64,000 nt of DNA, taken from Janibacter sp. CX7 (GTDB lineage: Bacteria; Actinomycetota; Actinomycetes; Actinomycetales; Dermatophilaceae). The stretch spans positions 1,550,001 through 1,614,000 of the forward strand of contig NZ_CP101464.1 in the NCBI RefSeq assembly GCF_024362365.1, in the 5' to 3' direction. Of this stretch, positions 48,402 to 60,010 are shown in pieces (position 1 is the first letter of the stretch; each line of letters opens with the position of its first letter). Under the pieces are notes generated by a model that searched no databases, was not told where the DNA came from, and saw only the letters and a program-made list of their open reading frames with translations. The translations under genes were made by a program, and so were the position numbers.

Positions 48402-49139
48402 TCAGGGTCGGCGCCACACGCTGACGTGGGACTCGGTGTCGGGGCCGAAGGGGGTCCCGCTCCAGTCCTCGTGGCGGGACTCGAGCTCCAGGCCCGCACA
48501 ACGCGCCATGAGGTCGAGCTCGCTGGGCCAGACGTAGCGGTAGTTGTGGGTGCCCCGGCGATAGCTGCCGTCGGCCTGCCGAGTCAGGTGGTGCGAGGTC
48601 GCCTGCTGGGTCACCGGGTCGAAGGTGTCGAACCCGACGTGGCCGTCGGACACGTCGAAGGGGACCGCCACCTGGCCCGGGACGAGCCGACGCAGGGGAG
48701 GGAGGCCGACCTCCACGACGAACCGCCCGCCGGGGCGGAGGTGACGTGCGGCGTTGCGGAAGCACTCGACCTGCTCGTCCTGCGTCCGCAGGTTGCCGAT
48801 GGTGTTGAAGACGAGGAAGACCAGGCTGAACTCACCGTCGACCCGTGTCGTCGCCATGTCGCCGACGACCACGGGCAGCTGTGCCGCCGAGACCTTCGTC
48901 CGCAGGACGTCGACCATCGGGGCGGACAGCTCGATCCCGGTGACCGGGACCCCCTTCGCCAGCAGGGGCACCGCGACACGACCGGTGCCGATCGCGAGCT
49001 CGAGCGCGGGCCCTCCACCCGCGAGCTCGGCGAGCGTGTCCACCACGGGATCCAGCACCTCCGGTGCGGACATGCCGGTGCCCGCCGGGTCGTCGTAGCG
49101 TTGCGCCTGCTCGGCCGTCCACACGTCGCTGCTCGTCAT
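48402..49139 (-). CDS. Class I SAM-dependent methyltransferase
   Basis: 245 residues. The SAM motif I is ALELAIGTGRVAVPLLAKG at about 46-64, followed by VTGIELSAPMVDVL (motif II) and FSLVFLVFNTIGNL, then the post-motif RHLRPGGRFVVEVGLP. This is a small-molecule type methyltransferase; the substrate is unknown. The gene is divergent from the UvrA-like gene with a 114-base gap, so the two might share regulation. No strong ribosome site precedes the ATG. Confidence 0.85.
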   Translation of the reverse strand: MTSSDVWTAEQAQRYDDPAGTGMSAPEVLDPVVDTLAELAGGGPALELAIGTGRVAVPLLAKGVPVTGIELSAPMVDVLRTKVSAAQLPVVVGDMATTRVDGEFSLVFLVFNTIGNLRTQDEQVECFRNAARHLRPGGRFVVEVGLPPLRRLVPGQVAVPFDVSDGHVGFDTFDPVTQQATSHHLTRQADGSYRRGTHNYRYVWPSELDLMARCAGLELESRHEDWSGTPFGPDTESHVSVWRRP

Positions 49140-49253
49140 CGCACCAGCACAGCAGGGCGAGGCAGCGGGCCGCCACCGGATTTCGACGACGTCGTCGGGA
49201 CGGTCTGGTTGGATCACAGGTGGCCCACCCCACCCCCTTCGTCTGGAGCTCGC

Positions 49254-51613
<2,360 letters not shown>

Positions 51614-51617
<4 letters not shown>

Positions 51618-51632
51618 GATCGCCTCACCTTC
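51614..51632 (+). promoter_or_regulatory. DtxR/IdeR-like iron box before the iron ABC operon
   Basis: TTAGGATCGCCTCACCTTC matches 13 of 19 positions of TTAGGTTAGGCTAACCTAA, the actinobacterial iron-regulator consensus. It lies 39 bases before the first permease start and overlaps the TAG stop of the UvrA-like gene. Iron repression of the transport operon is inferred. Confidence 0.65.
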
Positions 51633-51670
51633 AGTGCCGGCCGGTGGCGCTGGGGGCGAGGAGGTGAGGC

Positions 51671-52723
51671 ATGACGACGACCGCGACGCGACTCGAGCTC
51701 GCACGCGAGGCGACGCGGACGCCCCCTTCGCTCGGCCGACGGGCCATCTCCCTCCTCGTCCTCGGCGCACTGCTCGTCGGGGTCGCGCTCGTCTCGCTCT
51801 TCGTCGGCAGCGGCGACATCCCGGTCGGCGAGGCGTGGCGGGCCCTGTGGCACGACGACGGCAGCACCAATGCCGAGATCATCCGCGGGTCGCGACTTCC
51901 GCGCACCCTGCTCGGCGTCGCCGTCGGCGCCGCGATGGGTGTCGCCGGCGCGCTCATGCAGGCGATCACCCGCAACCCGCTCGCCGACCCCGGGCTCCTC
52001 GGCGTCAACGCCGGGGCCTACTTCGCCATGGTCGTCGGCTTCTCCCTCGTCGGCGCCACGTCGACCGCCGGCAGCATCCCCTTCGCCATGGGCGGAGCCC
52101 TCGTCGCCGCAACGCTCGTGCACGTCGTCGGCTCCCGGGGCAGGGGAGGGGCCAGCCCGGCGAAGCTCGTGCTCACCGGCGTGGCCGTCAGCTGTGTCTT
52201 CACCGGGGTGGCCTTCGGCATGACGATGGTCGACCCCAAGGCCTTCGACGCCATCCGCGGGTGGCAGGTGGGCTCGCTCGACAAGGACCACGCCTTCGAC
52301 CTGCTGACCGTCACGTCGCCGTGGATCGCCGGTGGGCTGGTCGTCGCGCTCCTGCTGTCGACCCAGCTCAACGCCCTGGCCCTCGGCGACGACCGGGCAC
52401 GCTCCCTGGGTGTCCCGGTGACCGCGGTCCGCACCATCGGCTTCCTCGCCCTGACCGTGCTCTGCGGCGCGGGGACGGCTGCCGTCGGGCCGATCTCCTT
52501 CCTCGGCCTGATGATCCCGCACGCCGTGCGCACGCTCGTCGGTCCCGACCAGCGGTGGCTTCTGTCGGCCTCGGCGCTGGCGGCGCCGGTGCTCTTCCTC
52601 GCCGCCGACGTCGTCGGCCGGGTCCTGCTCGTGACCGAGCTGCCGGTGGGCATGGTGACGGCCTTCATCGGGGCACCCGTGCTCATCCACCTCGTCCGGT
52701 CGCGCGGGGCGAGCGAGCTGTGA
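51671..52723 (+). CDS. Iron-siderophore ABC transporter permease (FecCD family), subunit 1
   Basis: 350 residues with about nine to ten helices. LPRTLLGVAVGAAMGVAGAL and the coupling-helix region MQAITRNPLADPGLLGVNAG are the FecCD signature (each read in part), followed by GDDRARSLGV and GPISFLGLMIPHAVR. It pairs with the next gene to form the membrane channel of a siderophore importer. It is the first gene of the operon, behind a DtxR-like box. Its stop overlaps the GTG of subunit 2 (GTGA). Confidence 0.93.
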   Translation: MTTTATRLELAREATRTPPSLGRRAISLLVLGALLVGVALVSLFVGSGDIPVGEAWRALWHDDGSTNAEIIRGSRLPRTLLGVAVGAAMGVAGALMQAITRNPLADPGLLGVNAGAYFAMVVGFSLVGATSTAGSIPFAMGGALVAATLVHVVGSRGRGGASPAKLVLTGVAVSCVFTGVAFGMTMVDPKAFDAIRGWQVGSLDKDHAFDLLTVTSPWIAGGLVVALLLSTQLNALALGDDRARSLGVPVTAVRTIGFLALTVLCGAGTAAVGPISFLGLMIPHAVRTLVGPDQRWLLSASALAAPVLFLAADVVGRVLLVTELPVGMVTAFIGAPVLIHLVRSRGASEL

Positions 52724-53793
52724 GCGCGCCGGCCCAGATCTGGCCACGCCGGGTCCGCGTGCTGCGCACGCGCTCGGGGCGCACGAGTCTGCGCGTGGAC
52801 CTGCGCACGAGCCTCACGACGCTCGCCCTGACCCTCCTCGCGCTCGTCGTTGCCGTCTGGTCGCTCGGCGTGGGATCCACGCCGGGGTCCGACCTGCCGC
52901 TCGACCGGGTGGTCGGGGCCTTCACCGGCACCGAGTCGGAGGTGGTGCGGCGCATCGTCGTCGAGGGCCGCCTGCCCCGGGTGCTCGTCGCCCTGCTCGG
53001 CGGTGCGGCCCTGGCGCTCGGCGGCGCCATCCTGCAGACGATCACGCGCAACCCCCTCGGCAGCCCCGACATCATCGGCTTCACCAGCGGCGCCAACACC
53101 GGCGCCCTCGTCGCCATGCTCGTGCTCGGCACCGGCTATGCCGGGGCGACGGTCGGCTCGCTCGTCGGGGGTCTGCTCACGGGTGCGGTGATCTACCTCC
53201 TCGCCTTCAAGGACGGCGTGCACGGCACCCGCCTGATCGTCATCGGCATCGGCGTGAGCGCGATGCTCGTGGCCTTCAACGGATTCCTCCTCGTGCGGGC
53301 CCGGGTCGAGAATGCCGCGGCCGCCGCGGCCTGGGGTCAGGGCATCTTCGACCAGCTGCGCTTCGTCGACGTCATCGCCGTGGGCGCCGCGCTGGCGGTC
53401 CTGCTGCCGGCGCTCGCAGCACTGACCCCGAGCCTGCGGATGTTCGAGCTGGGGGAGGCCGCCGCCCGGAGCAAGGGCGTCGACACCACCCGCGACCAGC
53501 TCCTCCTGCTCGTCGTCGCCGTCGCGCTCGTCGCCGCGGTGACCGCCGTGGCCGGGCCGGTCGCCTTCGTCGCGCTCATCGCCCCGCAGGTCGCCGCGCG
53601 GCTCGCCCGCAGCCCGGGCATCCCGCTGACGACGACCGCGGCCGTCGGGGCCTCGCTGCTCGTCGTCTGCGATGCGGTGGCACGCACTCTGCTGGCGCCC
53701 GTCCAGCTCCCCGTGGGGGTCATCACGACCGCGCTCGGCGGCGTCTACCTGCTCGGTCTGCTCCTGCACCAGTCCCGGAAGGCCACGACATGA
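52720..53793 (+). CDS. Iron-siderophore ABC transporter permease (FecCD family), subunit 2
   Basis: 357 residues. A basic N-terminus of about 35 residues precedes the first helix; the FecCD signature is LPRVLVALLGGAALALGGAI with ITRNPLGSPDIIGFTSGA (read in part), and AVAGPVAFVALIAPQVAARL near the C-terminus. It is the partner of the preceding permease. The GTG start is coupled to the upstream stop, and its own stop overlaps the ATPase ATG (ATGA). Confidence 0.93.
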   Translation: MSAPAQIWPRRVRVLRTRSGRTSLRVDLRTSLTTLALTLLALVVAVWSLGVGSTPGSDLPLDRVVGAFTGTESEVVRRIVVEGRLPRVLVALLGGAALALGGAILQTITRNPLGSPDIIGFTSGANTGALVAMLVLGTGYAGATVGSLVGGLLTGAVIYLLAFKDGVHGTRLIVIGIGVSAMLVAFNGFLLVRARVENAAAAAAWGQGIFDQLRFVDVIAVGAALAVLLPALAALTPSLRMFELGEAAARSKGVDTTRDQLLLLVVAVALVAAVTAVAGPVAFVALIAPQVAARLARSPGIPLTTTAAVGASLLVVCDAVARTLLAPVQLPVGVITTALGGVYLLGLLLHQSRKATT

Positions 53794-54635
53794 GCCCCTC
53801 CCGCCTGCACGCTGCCGACCTGCGGGTCGGCTACGACGACCGGGTGATCATCGAGGACCTGTCCGTCGAGATCCCCGACGGCTCCTTCACCGTCATCGTC
53901 GGCCCCAATGCCAGTGGCAAGTCCACCCTGCTGCGCGCCCTGTCCCGCCTGCTGCGACCGACGCACGGGGCGGTGCTCCTCGACGGCCACGACGTGCGGG
54001 AGATGGGCGGCAAGGAGTTCGCGAGGGAGCTCGGCCTGCTGCCGCAGGAGTCGATCGCGCCCGAGGGGATCACCGTCGTCGACCTCGTCGCGCGGGGGCG
54101 CTTCCCCTACCAGCGGCTCTTCCGGCAGTGGAGCGACGAGGACGAGCGCGCCGTGCGCGAGGCGCTCGAGGCCACCCAGCTGCTCGAGCTGTCCACCCGA
54201 CCCGTCGAAGCCCTCTCGGGCGGGCAGCGGCAGCGGGTCTGGATCGCCATGGCGCTCGCCCAGGAGACACCGATCCTGCTGCTCGACGAGCCGACGACCT
54301 ATCTCGACCTGGCGCACCAGCTCGAGGTGCTCGAGCTGTGCACCCGCCTGCACCGACAGGGACGCACCCTCGTCGCCGTCCTCCACGACCTCAACCAGGC
54401 CGCCCGCTATGCATCGCACCTCGTCGCGATGTCGTCGGGTGCCGTTGCGGCGCAAGGGACCCCGAGCGAGGTCGTCACCGAGGAGGTCGTCCACCGCGTC
54501 TTCGGTGTGCGGGCCCGCGTGATCGACGACCCGGAGACCCGCACACCCATGGTCATCCCCCTGGCCAGCGGGGCGGTCTCCGCCGCCGACCTGCCCGGCG
54601 ACACCGCCATCGCCCACGACCCGTCCCACCCCTGA
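53790..54635 (+). CDS. Iron-siderophore ABC transporter ATP-binding protein
   Basis: 281 residues. Walker A GPNASGKST at 38-46, signature LSGGQRQRVWIAMALAQ, Walker B ILLLDEPTTYLD and the switch histidine in LVAVLHDLNQA. FecE/FepC type. It powers import through the two permeases; the ATG overlaps the permease stop. The C-terminal extension of about 40 residues after the ATPase core is variable. Confidence 0.94.
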   Translation: MSPSRLHAADLRVGYDDRVIIEDLSVEIPDGSFTVIVGPNASGKSTLLRALSRLLRPTHGAVLLDGHDVREMGGKEFARELGLLPQESIAPEGITVVDLVARGRFPYQRLFRQWSDEDERAVREALEATQLLELSTRPVEALSGGQRQRVWIAMALAQETPILLLDEPTTYLDLAHQLEVLELCTRLHRQGRTLVAVLHDLNQAARYASHLVAMSSGAVAAQGTPSEVVTEEVVHRVFGVRARVIDDPETRTPMVIPLASGAVSAADLPGDTAIAHDPSHP

Positions 54636-54663
54636 CCCCACCCCCTTCGGAAGGACCCCTCCC

Positions 54664-55674
54664 ATGGCACCCCTGCGACGACTCGTCGTCACCCCGACCC
54701 TCGTGCTCGCCCTGACCGCGCTCGCCGCGTGCGGCTCGTCCGACGACTCCGCGGAGAGCGGTGACGGCGGCAGGGTCGTCGGCACCGTCGAGCGCGGGCC
54801 CGAGACCGACGTGACCCAGGCCGGCGACGAGCTCAAGGTCGTCGCCCTCGGCTGGTCCGACGGCGAGATCGCCGCCTCGCTCGGGGTCACCCCGACGGCG
54901 ATCTACGACTGGCAGGGCCACGGCGCGGACAACAAGGGCGTCGGCGAGTGGGCCCAGGACGACGTCGAGGACGCCGACATCGAGGTCATCAAGAACTCCG
55001 GCACGACCTACAACTACGAGCAGATCGAGCTGCTCGAGCCCGACCTCATCCTCAACGTCCGCGCGGCGGGCGACGACAAGGTCTTCGACCGCCTCTCGAA
55101 GATCGCGCCCGTGGCCTCGGCCCCGAAGGACGCGCCCGACTTCGCGGTCGACTGGCGCACCCAGACCGAGATCATCGGCAAGGCCCTGGGCAAGGACGAG
55201 GAGGCCAAGGAGGCCGTCGCCGAGACCGACGAGGTCATCAAGGACGCCGCCGCCGAGCACCCGGAGTTCAAGGACAAGACCTTCGCCTACGGCGTGAAGT
55301 TCGGCGAGGCCTACGGCGGCTACGTCGAGGGCGACGCGCGCTTCGACGTCTTCGGCGAGCTCGGCTTCGTCGAGAACCCCGCGCTCAGCAAGCTCACCCC
55401 GAGCGGTGGCTTCTTCGCCGCGGTCGCGGCCGAGCAGGTGGGGGCCTTCGACGCCGACGTCGCCGTGCTGTCGACGATCGGCCTGCCGCTCAAGGACCTC
55501 GAGTCCGACGCCAAGATCAGCTCCCTGGCCGTCGTCAAGGAGGACCGCGCGCTGGTCCTCGACGAGAAGGACGAGGTGAACGTCGCCCTCGCGGCCGGCA
55601 CCCCCGAGTCGATCGCCGTGGCCGTCGAGAAGGTCACCCCCGACCTCGCCAAGGCAGCCGCCACGGCGAAGTGA
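54664..55674 (+). CDS. Iron-siderophore ABC transporter substrate-binding lipoprotein
   Basis: 336 residues. A signal peptide ends in the lipobox LAAC (Cys23), followed by a low-complexity acidic linker SSDDSAESGDGG and a periplasmic-binding-protein fold of the FepB/FhuD class. Segments KVVALGWSDGEIAASLGVTP (read in part), YNYEQIELLEPDLIL and the C-terminal TPESIAVAVEKVTPDLA are typical. It is lipid-anchored outside the membrane and delivers a ferric siderophore to the permeases. It has a good GGAAGGA site, 28 bases after the ATPase gene. The ligand is unknown and no siderophore biosynthesis gene is nearby. Confidence 0.92.
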   Translation: MAPLRRLVVTPTLVLALTALAACGSSDDSAESGDGGRVVGTVERGPETDVTQAGDELKVVALGWSDGEIAASLGVTPTAIYDWQGHGADNKGVGEWAQDDVEDADIEVIKNSGTTYNYEQIELLEPDLILNVRAAGDDKVFDRLSKIAPVASAPKDAPDFAVDWRTQTEIIGKALGKDEEAKEAVAETDEVIKDAAAEHPEFKDKTFAYGVKFGEAYGGYVEGDARFDVFGELGFVENPALSKLTPSGGFFAAVAAEQVGAFDADVAVLSTIGLPLKDLESDAKISSLAVVKEDRALVLDEKDEVNVALAAGTPESIAVAVEKVTPDLAKAAATAK

Positions 55675-55703
55675 CCGGGCGTCACGCCCCGCCCCGCCAC
55701 TGA

Positions 55704-55744
55704 CGAAGGGGGCCGCACCGGACGATCCGGTGCGGCCCCCTTCG
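55704..55744. terminator. Bidirectional hairpin after the iron transport operon
   Basis: Perfect 19-base arms beginning CGAAGGGGGCCGCACCGGA, 3-base loop, between the convergent stops at 55674 and 55781. Confidence 0.85.
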
Positions 55745-55780
55745 GTGTCGTGCGTCGTGAGGTGACGCTCCGGCCGGCGC

Positions 55781-56653
55781 TCAGCCGGGGCGCCGCGGCG
55801 TGCGGACCGCCTCTCCGGTGCGCAGGCGCCGCTTGGCCATCTTCTTCTGCACGCGGCGCCCCTGGGCGACGACCGCCGGCACGGCGGCCAGACCGAAGGC
55901 CGGGAAGAGGTCGCCGGCGCGCACGACCGCGCCGCGCCACGCCGGGACGGCCGTGACGAGCCTCGGCTTGTCGAGCACCCGGCTCACCGCGAGCACGACC
56001 TCCTCGGGCTGGAGCAGCTTGCCGGAGAAGGACAGCGCCGCGGCCGGGTCGTCGAGCTTGTCGTGGAGCATCGGGGTCCAGATGCCGTCGGGGCAGACGC
56101 ACGAGATGTCGATGTCCTTGACCTTCGCCGCGCGCAGGTCCGCGATCGTGCTCAGGCTGAAGCCCATGACCGCGTGCTTGGAGGCGGCGTAGACGCCCTC
56201 TCCGGGGACCGCGGTGATGCCCGCGAGCGAGGCGATGTTGATGATGTGGCCGCCGCCGCTCCCGCGCATGGCGCCGACCGCCGCGAGGGTGCCGTTCATC
56301 GTGCCGAGGGCGTTGACCTCGAGCATCAGCCGTCGCGTCGCCTCGTCGTGCTCCCATGCCGGGCCGGTGACGAGCACTCCCGCGTTGTTGACCCAGACGT
56401 CGAGCCGTCCGGCCACCTCGACGATGCGGTCACGCGCTGCCAGGACCTGGCTCTCGTCGCGCACGTCGACGGTCATCGCCGTGGCCAGGCTGCCGAGCGC
56501 GGCGGCGGTCTCGGTGGCAGCCGCCCCGTCGACGTCGGTGACGAGGACGTGGTGGCCGCGCTCGACGAGCATCGTGGCGATCTGCCGCCCGAGACCGCGC
56601 CCGGCGCCCGTCACGACGGCACCGGCGGGCCAGCGGGTGGGGGAGGAGCTCAT
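55781..56653 (-). CDS. SDR family oxidoreductase
   Basis: 290 residues. Cofactor motif TGAGRGLG at 15-22, Asn90 in NNAG, Ser142, and YAASK at 155-159. The C-terminal tail is strongly basic (QGRRVQKKMAKRRLRTG) after a FPAFGLAAVPAVVA hydrophobic segment, so membrane association is possible. It is the third gene of an AraC-MBL-SDR unit: its ATG overlaps the MBL gene stop (ATGA). The substrate is unknown; the close coupling suggests a step acting before or after the MBL-fold hydrolase. Confidence 0.88.
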   Translation of the reverse strand: MSSSPTRWPAGAVVTGAGRGLGRQIATMLVERGHHVLVTDVDGAAATETAAALGSLATAMTVDVRDESQVLAARDRIVEVAGRLDVWVNNAGVLVTGPAWEHDEATRRLMLEVNALGTMNGTLAAVGAMRGSGGGHIINIASLAGITAVPGEGVYAASKHAVMGFSLSTIADLRAAKVKDIDISCVCPDGIWTPMLHDKLDDPAAALSFSGKLLQPEEVVLAVSRVLDKPRLVTAVPAWRGAVVRAGDLFPAFGLAAVPAVVAQGRRVQKKMAKRRLRTGEAVRTPRRPG

Positions 56654-57792
56654 CGCCGACCCGCCCGGATCGTGCCGTAGTCGATGCCGCCGTGGTGATG
56701 GGTCGGCACGACGGGCCAGAAGCGCTTCCACGGGGCGAGCTCGCTCGAGGGGAGGATCTGCAACCACCGCGGGTCCTCCGTGCTCGGGTCCGCGAGCGTC
56801 TTCTCCTTGATCATCGAGTCGTACTGGTCGAGCGAGTCCTCGAGGGTGTTGCCGTTCGGGCAGATCTCACGGCCGTACTGCTGGTGGTAGAGCTTCACGC
56901 CCGGGATCCGGGACTGCTCGGGCTGCCAGTTGTCGAGCGCGATCCCGTTCTCCGACGAGACCCAGACGCCGTCCGGGGTGTTGACGACGAGCGAGTGGTT
57001 GCCGTCGGTGTGCCCTGGGGTCCACAGCAGCGCGACCCCCGGGCCGAGCTCGATGTCGCCCTCGAAGGTCGCGAACTTGTCCAGGTCGACGCCCTCGAGA
57101 CTGCCCTCGACGTACCAGGCCCACTGCATGGGATGCAGGTTCTGCAGGGTGGCCAGCTCGCGCGTGTTGACGAGCATCTTGGCCTTGCCGAAGATCGGGC
57201 CGCGCGGGGCCTGCTCTCCGGGGATGTTCGTGGAGGAGCCGAGGATCATCCGCGGGTCCTGCACGTGCAGGTGGTCGAAGGCGCAGAAGTCGACGTCCTC
57301 GGGGCCCAGACCGACCTGGGCCAGCGCCTCGTCCGGCTCGTTGTAGTAGTTGACGATGACCTGCTCGGCGCGATTCGCGTAGGGGATCTTGTTCATCAGG
57401 CGCTGCAGCTTGTCGAAGAAGGGCGCCTTGGCCGAGCCCTCCGGCACGGTCGGCTCGAAGACGAGCGTGCGTGGCCGACCGTCCCAGTCGTCGTACTGCA
57501 CGACGACCATCCGGTTGATGATCGGGATCAGCGGGCTGTGCGGCCCGATGACGGCGGTGTTGAAGCCGTACTTGACGGGGTAGGGCGCCGAGGCGATGTC
57601 CACCGACTTCACCGCGGTGACCTGGCCCTGGGCCGTGAAGCGCTTCTTGTAGGCGACGGCCGCGCTGCGCACCGCCTCGAGCCGGTCACCGCGCGGCCAG
57701 ATGTCGTGCACCCCGTCGAACTCGGGGATCGTGCGCGCCCCGAGGGAGCGGACGTCCGTCGTCGTGGGGTGGGTGGTCGGGGTGTCGGTCAC
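56650..57792 (-). CDS. Metallo-beta-lactamase-fold hydrolase of unknown substrate
   Basis: 380 residues. The metal-site region reads FDHLHVQDPR (about 172-181): HLH is followed by Gln-Asp where the usual HxHxDH has Asp-His, so the first metal site is altered. LLWTPGHTDGNHSLV provides the second-site histidine, and the C-terminal VVPTHHHGGIDYG a further cluster. The fold is clear; the reaction is not. The GTG start overlaps the AraC gene stop (GTGA) with GGAGG upstream, and its stop overlaps the SDR gene start. A lactone or ester hydrolase is possible. Confidence 0.8.
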   Translation of the reverse strand: MTDTPTTHPTTTDVRSLGARTIPEFDGVHDIWPRGDRLEAVRSAAVAYKKRFTAQGQVTAVKSVDIASAPYPVKYGFNTAVIGPHSPLIPIINRMVVVQYDDWDGRPRTLVFEPTVPEGSAKAPFFDKLQRLMNKIPYANRAEQVIVNYYNEPDEALAQVGLGPEDVDFCAFDHLHVQDPRMILGSSTNIPGEQAPRGPIFGKAKMLVNTRELATLQNLHPMQWAWYVEGSLEGVDLDKFATFEGDIELGPGVALLWTPGHTDGNHSLVVNTPDGVWVSSENGIALDNWQPEQSRIPGVKLYHQQYGREICPNGNTLEDSLDQYDSMIKEKTLADPSTEDPRWLQILPSSELAPWKRFWPVVPTHHHGGIDYGTIRAGRR

Positions 57793-58925
57793 GTAGTGCC
57801 TCCGGGGTCGGTGCGGTCGCAGTGCCGTCCAGCATGGCCGTCGCGTCCGGGCAGAACTTGACTCAGCGCGACAGATTGTCCGGCCCCCCCGCGTGTCGAC
57901 CGCACCTCCCGAGGGCTCGAGCCGGTCCAGCGACGCACCGCGCGGGTCAGCGTGCTCTGCGAGGTGAAGCCCACCATCGTCGAGATCTGGGCAAGGGGCA
58001 GCGTGCTCGTCGAGATGAGGCGAAGGGACAGCGTGCGCCGGACGTCGTCGAGCACCGCCTCGTAGGTCGTCCCCTCTGCGGCCAGCGCGCGCTGGAGGGT
58101 CCGCGGGTGAATCGCGAGGAGGCGGGCCACGTCGGCGAGGGCGTGGCCGGTGGTCCCGATGGTCTCGACCAGCAACTGGTGGACCCTGACCGAGGTCGTC
58201 TGCCCCGGGTCGCGGTGGTCCCTGGCCAGGTGGGCGATCGCCAGGGCGCGGATCGCCTCGTCGGCGCCCGCGAAGCGCACGTCCATGGTGCGCTGGTCGA
58301 CCCGCAGCGCCGCGACCTCGGTGCCGAACCTCACCCTGTCGCCGAAGACCTCGGTGTAGCGGGTGAGCGGGGACATGGGTGCGTGGGGGAGGTCGACCGA
58401 TCGCAGCCCCGCGGTGGTCCCCACGAGCGCCGTCGAGATGCGGAAGAGCAACCCGATGCCGAGCTCCATCGCCTGGGGGGAGTAGGGGGACTCGCGCAGC
58501 TGCTTGCGGTAGGTGATCGCCACGACGCCCTTCGCTCCGCTCGGGTCCTCCTCGACGGCGATCCGCAAGGCCGGGCTGTGGACGAAGAGGAACCTCGTGA
58601 CGCACTCGAGTGCCTCGTTCACCGTGCCCGACGCCTCGATCGCCACGGCGAGCGGGCCGAGGATCGTCAGGTCCTGGGCTGCGGCGAGCCGCAGGCCGAG
58701 GTCGGGGCAGGCCAGCTCGACGGCCGCCCGGTCGAGCATGAGGTCGTGACCGGTGATGGGGAGCACCCCGTCGTCGGCCTCGAGGACCTCGGGGTCGATC
58801 CCGTGCTGCTCGAGCAGGTCGAGCGGGTCGCCCCCGAGCTCGCGCACCAGCTCGGGGAACCCGCGCAGGCTGGCGCTGCGGATGAGGCCGGCGTCGCTGA
58901 CGGCCAGGGGAGGCGGCGGGTGCAT
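57789..58925 (-). CDS. AraC family transcriptional regulator
   Basis: 378 residues. The N-terminal two thirds match the AraC arabinose-binding-like domain found in OruR/ArgR-type regulators (GVLPITGHDLMLDRAAVE, DLTILGPLAVAIEASGTVNE, each read in part). The C-terminal helix-turn-helix pair is about 260-345 (LADVARLLAIHPRTLQRAL and LAQISTMVGFTSQSTLTRAV). A Gly/Arg-rich tail of about 35 residues follows. The ATG at 58925 has GGGAG nine bases upstream; a GTG six codons earlier is weaker. It is the first gene of an overlapping operon with the MBL and SDR genes, so it probably controls them and itself. Confidence 0.87.
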   Translation of the reverse strand: MHPPPPLAVSDAGLIRSASLRGFPELVRELGGDPLDLLEQHGIDPEVLEADDGVLPITGHDLMLDRAAVELACPDLGLRLAAAQDLTILGPLAVAIEASGTVNEALECVTRFLFVHSPALRIAVEEDPSGAKGVVAITYRKQLRESPYSPQAMELGIGLLFRISTALVGTTAGLRSVDLPHAPMSPLTRYTEVFGDRVRFGTEVAALRVDQRTMDVRFAGADEAIRALAIAHLARDHRDPGQTTSVRVHQLLVETIGTTGHALADVARLLAIHPRTLQRALAAEGTTYEAVLDDVRRTLSLRLISTSTLPLAQISTMVGFTSQSTLTRAVRRWTGSSPREVRSTRGGAGQSVALSQVLPGRDGHAGRHCDRTDPGGTT

Positions 58926-58968
58926 CCGAGCAGTCTCCCGCACGCCACCCCTGCCCGTCCGGCTCCGG

Positions 58969-59982
58969 TCAGTGGTCGACGCGCTCCCGCTCCTCGTCCT
59001 GCGTGGCGCTCGATCGGTCGAGCGAACGCATCCGCCACAGGGAGGCGATCACGGCGACGACCATCGACACGAGGATGACGACGAGCGAGTGCCAGGTCTC
59101 GATGTGCGGCACCCACGTGATCGGCTCGCCACCGTTGATCCAGCTCACCTCGTTGGCCTCCATGGCGTGCAGCACGAGCTTGACGCCGATGAACCCGAGG
59201 ATCGCGGCGATGCCGTAGTGCAGGTAGACGAGGCGCTCGAGCAGCCCGCCGAGCAGGAAGTAGAGCTGGCGCAGACCCATGAGCGCGAAGATGTTGCACG
59301 CGAAGACGAGGAAGGGGTCGGTGGTCACCGAGAAGATCGCCGGGATCGAGTCGATCGCGAAGACGAGGTCGACGGTGCCCAGGGCGAGGATCACCAGGAC
59401 GAAGGGGGTGAAGAAGCGCACCCCGTCCTTGCGCACGACGGCCTTGGCCCCGTGCCATTCGTCGGTGAAGTTCAGCCGCCGCTTGAGGGTGCGGATGACG
59501 AGGTTGTCGGGGGCACCCCCTTCGTCGTCGTGGCCGAAGGCCTGCTTCCACGCGACGTACACGAGGTAGGCGCCGAAGAGGTAGAAGACCCAGGCGAAGG
59601 ACTCGATGACCTGCACGCCGACGAGGATGAAGATGCCTCGCAGGACGATGGCGATGAGGATGCCGATCATCAGCACCCGCTGCTGGAGCGCGTGCGGCAC
59701 CGCGAAGCTGCCGAGCAGGATGATGAAGACGAAGAGGTTGTCGATCGAGAGCGAGTACTCGAGCAGCCAGCCCGTGAGGAACTCGCCGGAGCGCTGCGTG
59801 TCGCCCATGGCGAAGAGCACGCCGGCGAAGACCAGGGCGAGGGAGACGTAGACGGCGACCCAGGCGCTCGACTCCTTCATCGACGGCACGTGGGGACGCT
59901 TGATGACGAGGAGCAGGTCGAGGATCAGGATCGCGCTGAGCACGGTCAGCGAGGCGATCTCGAAGATCTGGTAGGCGGACAC
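58969..59982 (-). CDS. TerC family membrane protein (probable Mn2+ exporter, Alx/MeeF-like)
   Basis: 337 residues with about nine helices. The duplicated TerC motifs are LEYSLSIDNLFVF (Asp81) and LGTVDLVFAIDSIPAIF (Asp205 and Asp211), the acidic residues proposed to bind metal. TerC proteins of this type export manganese, including during protein secretion. The gene is preceded by a yybP-ykoY riboswitch, which fits manganese export closely. GTG start with GAAGGG upstream. The former tellurium-resistance label is historical. Confidence 0.92.
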   Translation of the reverse strand: MSAYQIFEIASLTVLSAILILDLLLVIKRPHVPSMKESSAWVAVYVSLALVFAGVLFAMGDTQRSGEFLTGWLLEYSLSIDNLFVFIILLGSFAVPHALQQRVLMIGILIAIVLRGIFILVGVQVIESFAWVFYLFGAYLVYVAWKQAFGHDDEGGAPDNLVIRTLKRRLNFTDEWHGAKAVVRKDGVRFFTPFVLVILALGTVDLVFAIDSIPAIFSVTTDPFLVFACNIFALMGLRQLYFLLGGLLERLVYLHYGIAAILGFIGVKLVLHAMEANEVSWINGGEPITWVPHIETWHSLVVILVSMVVAVIASLWRMRSLDRSSATQDEERERVDH

Positions 59983-60010
59983 GGAGGAACCCTTCGGGTG
60001 GGGACGGCGG

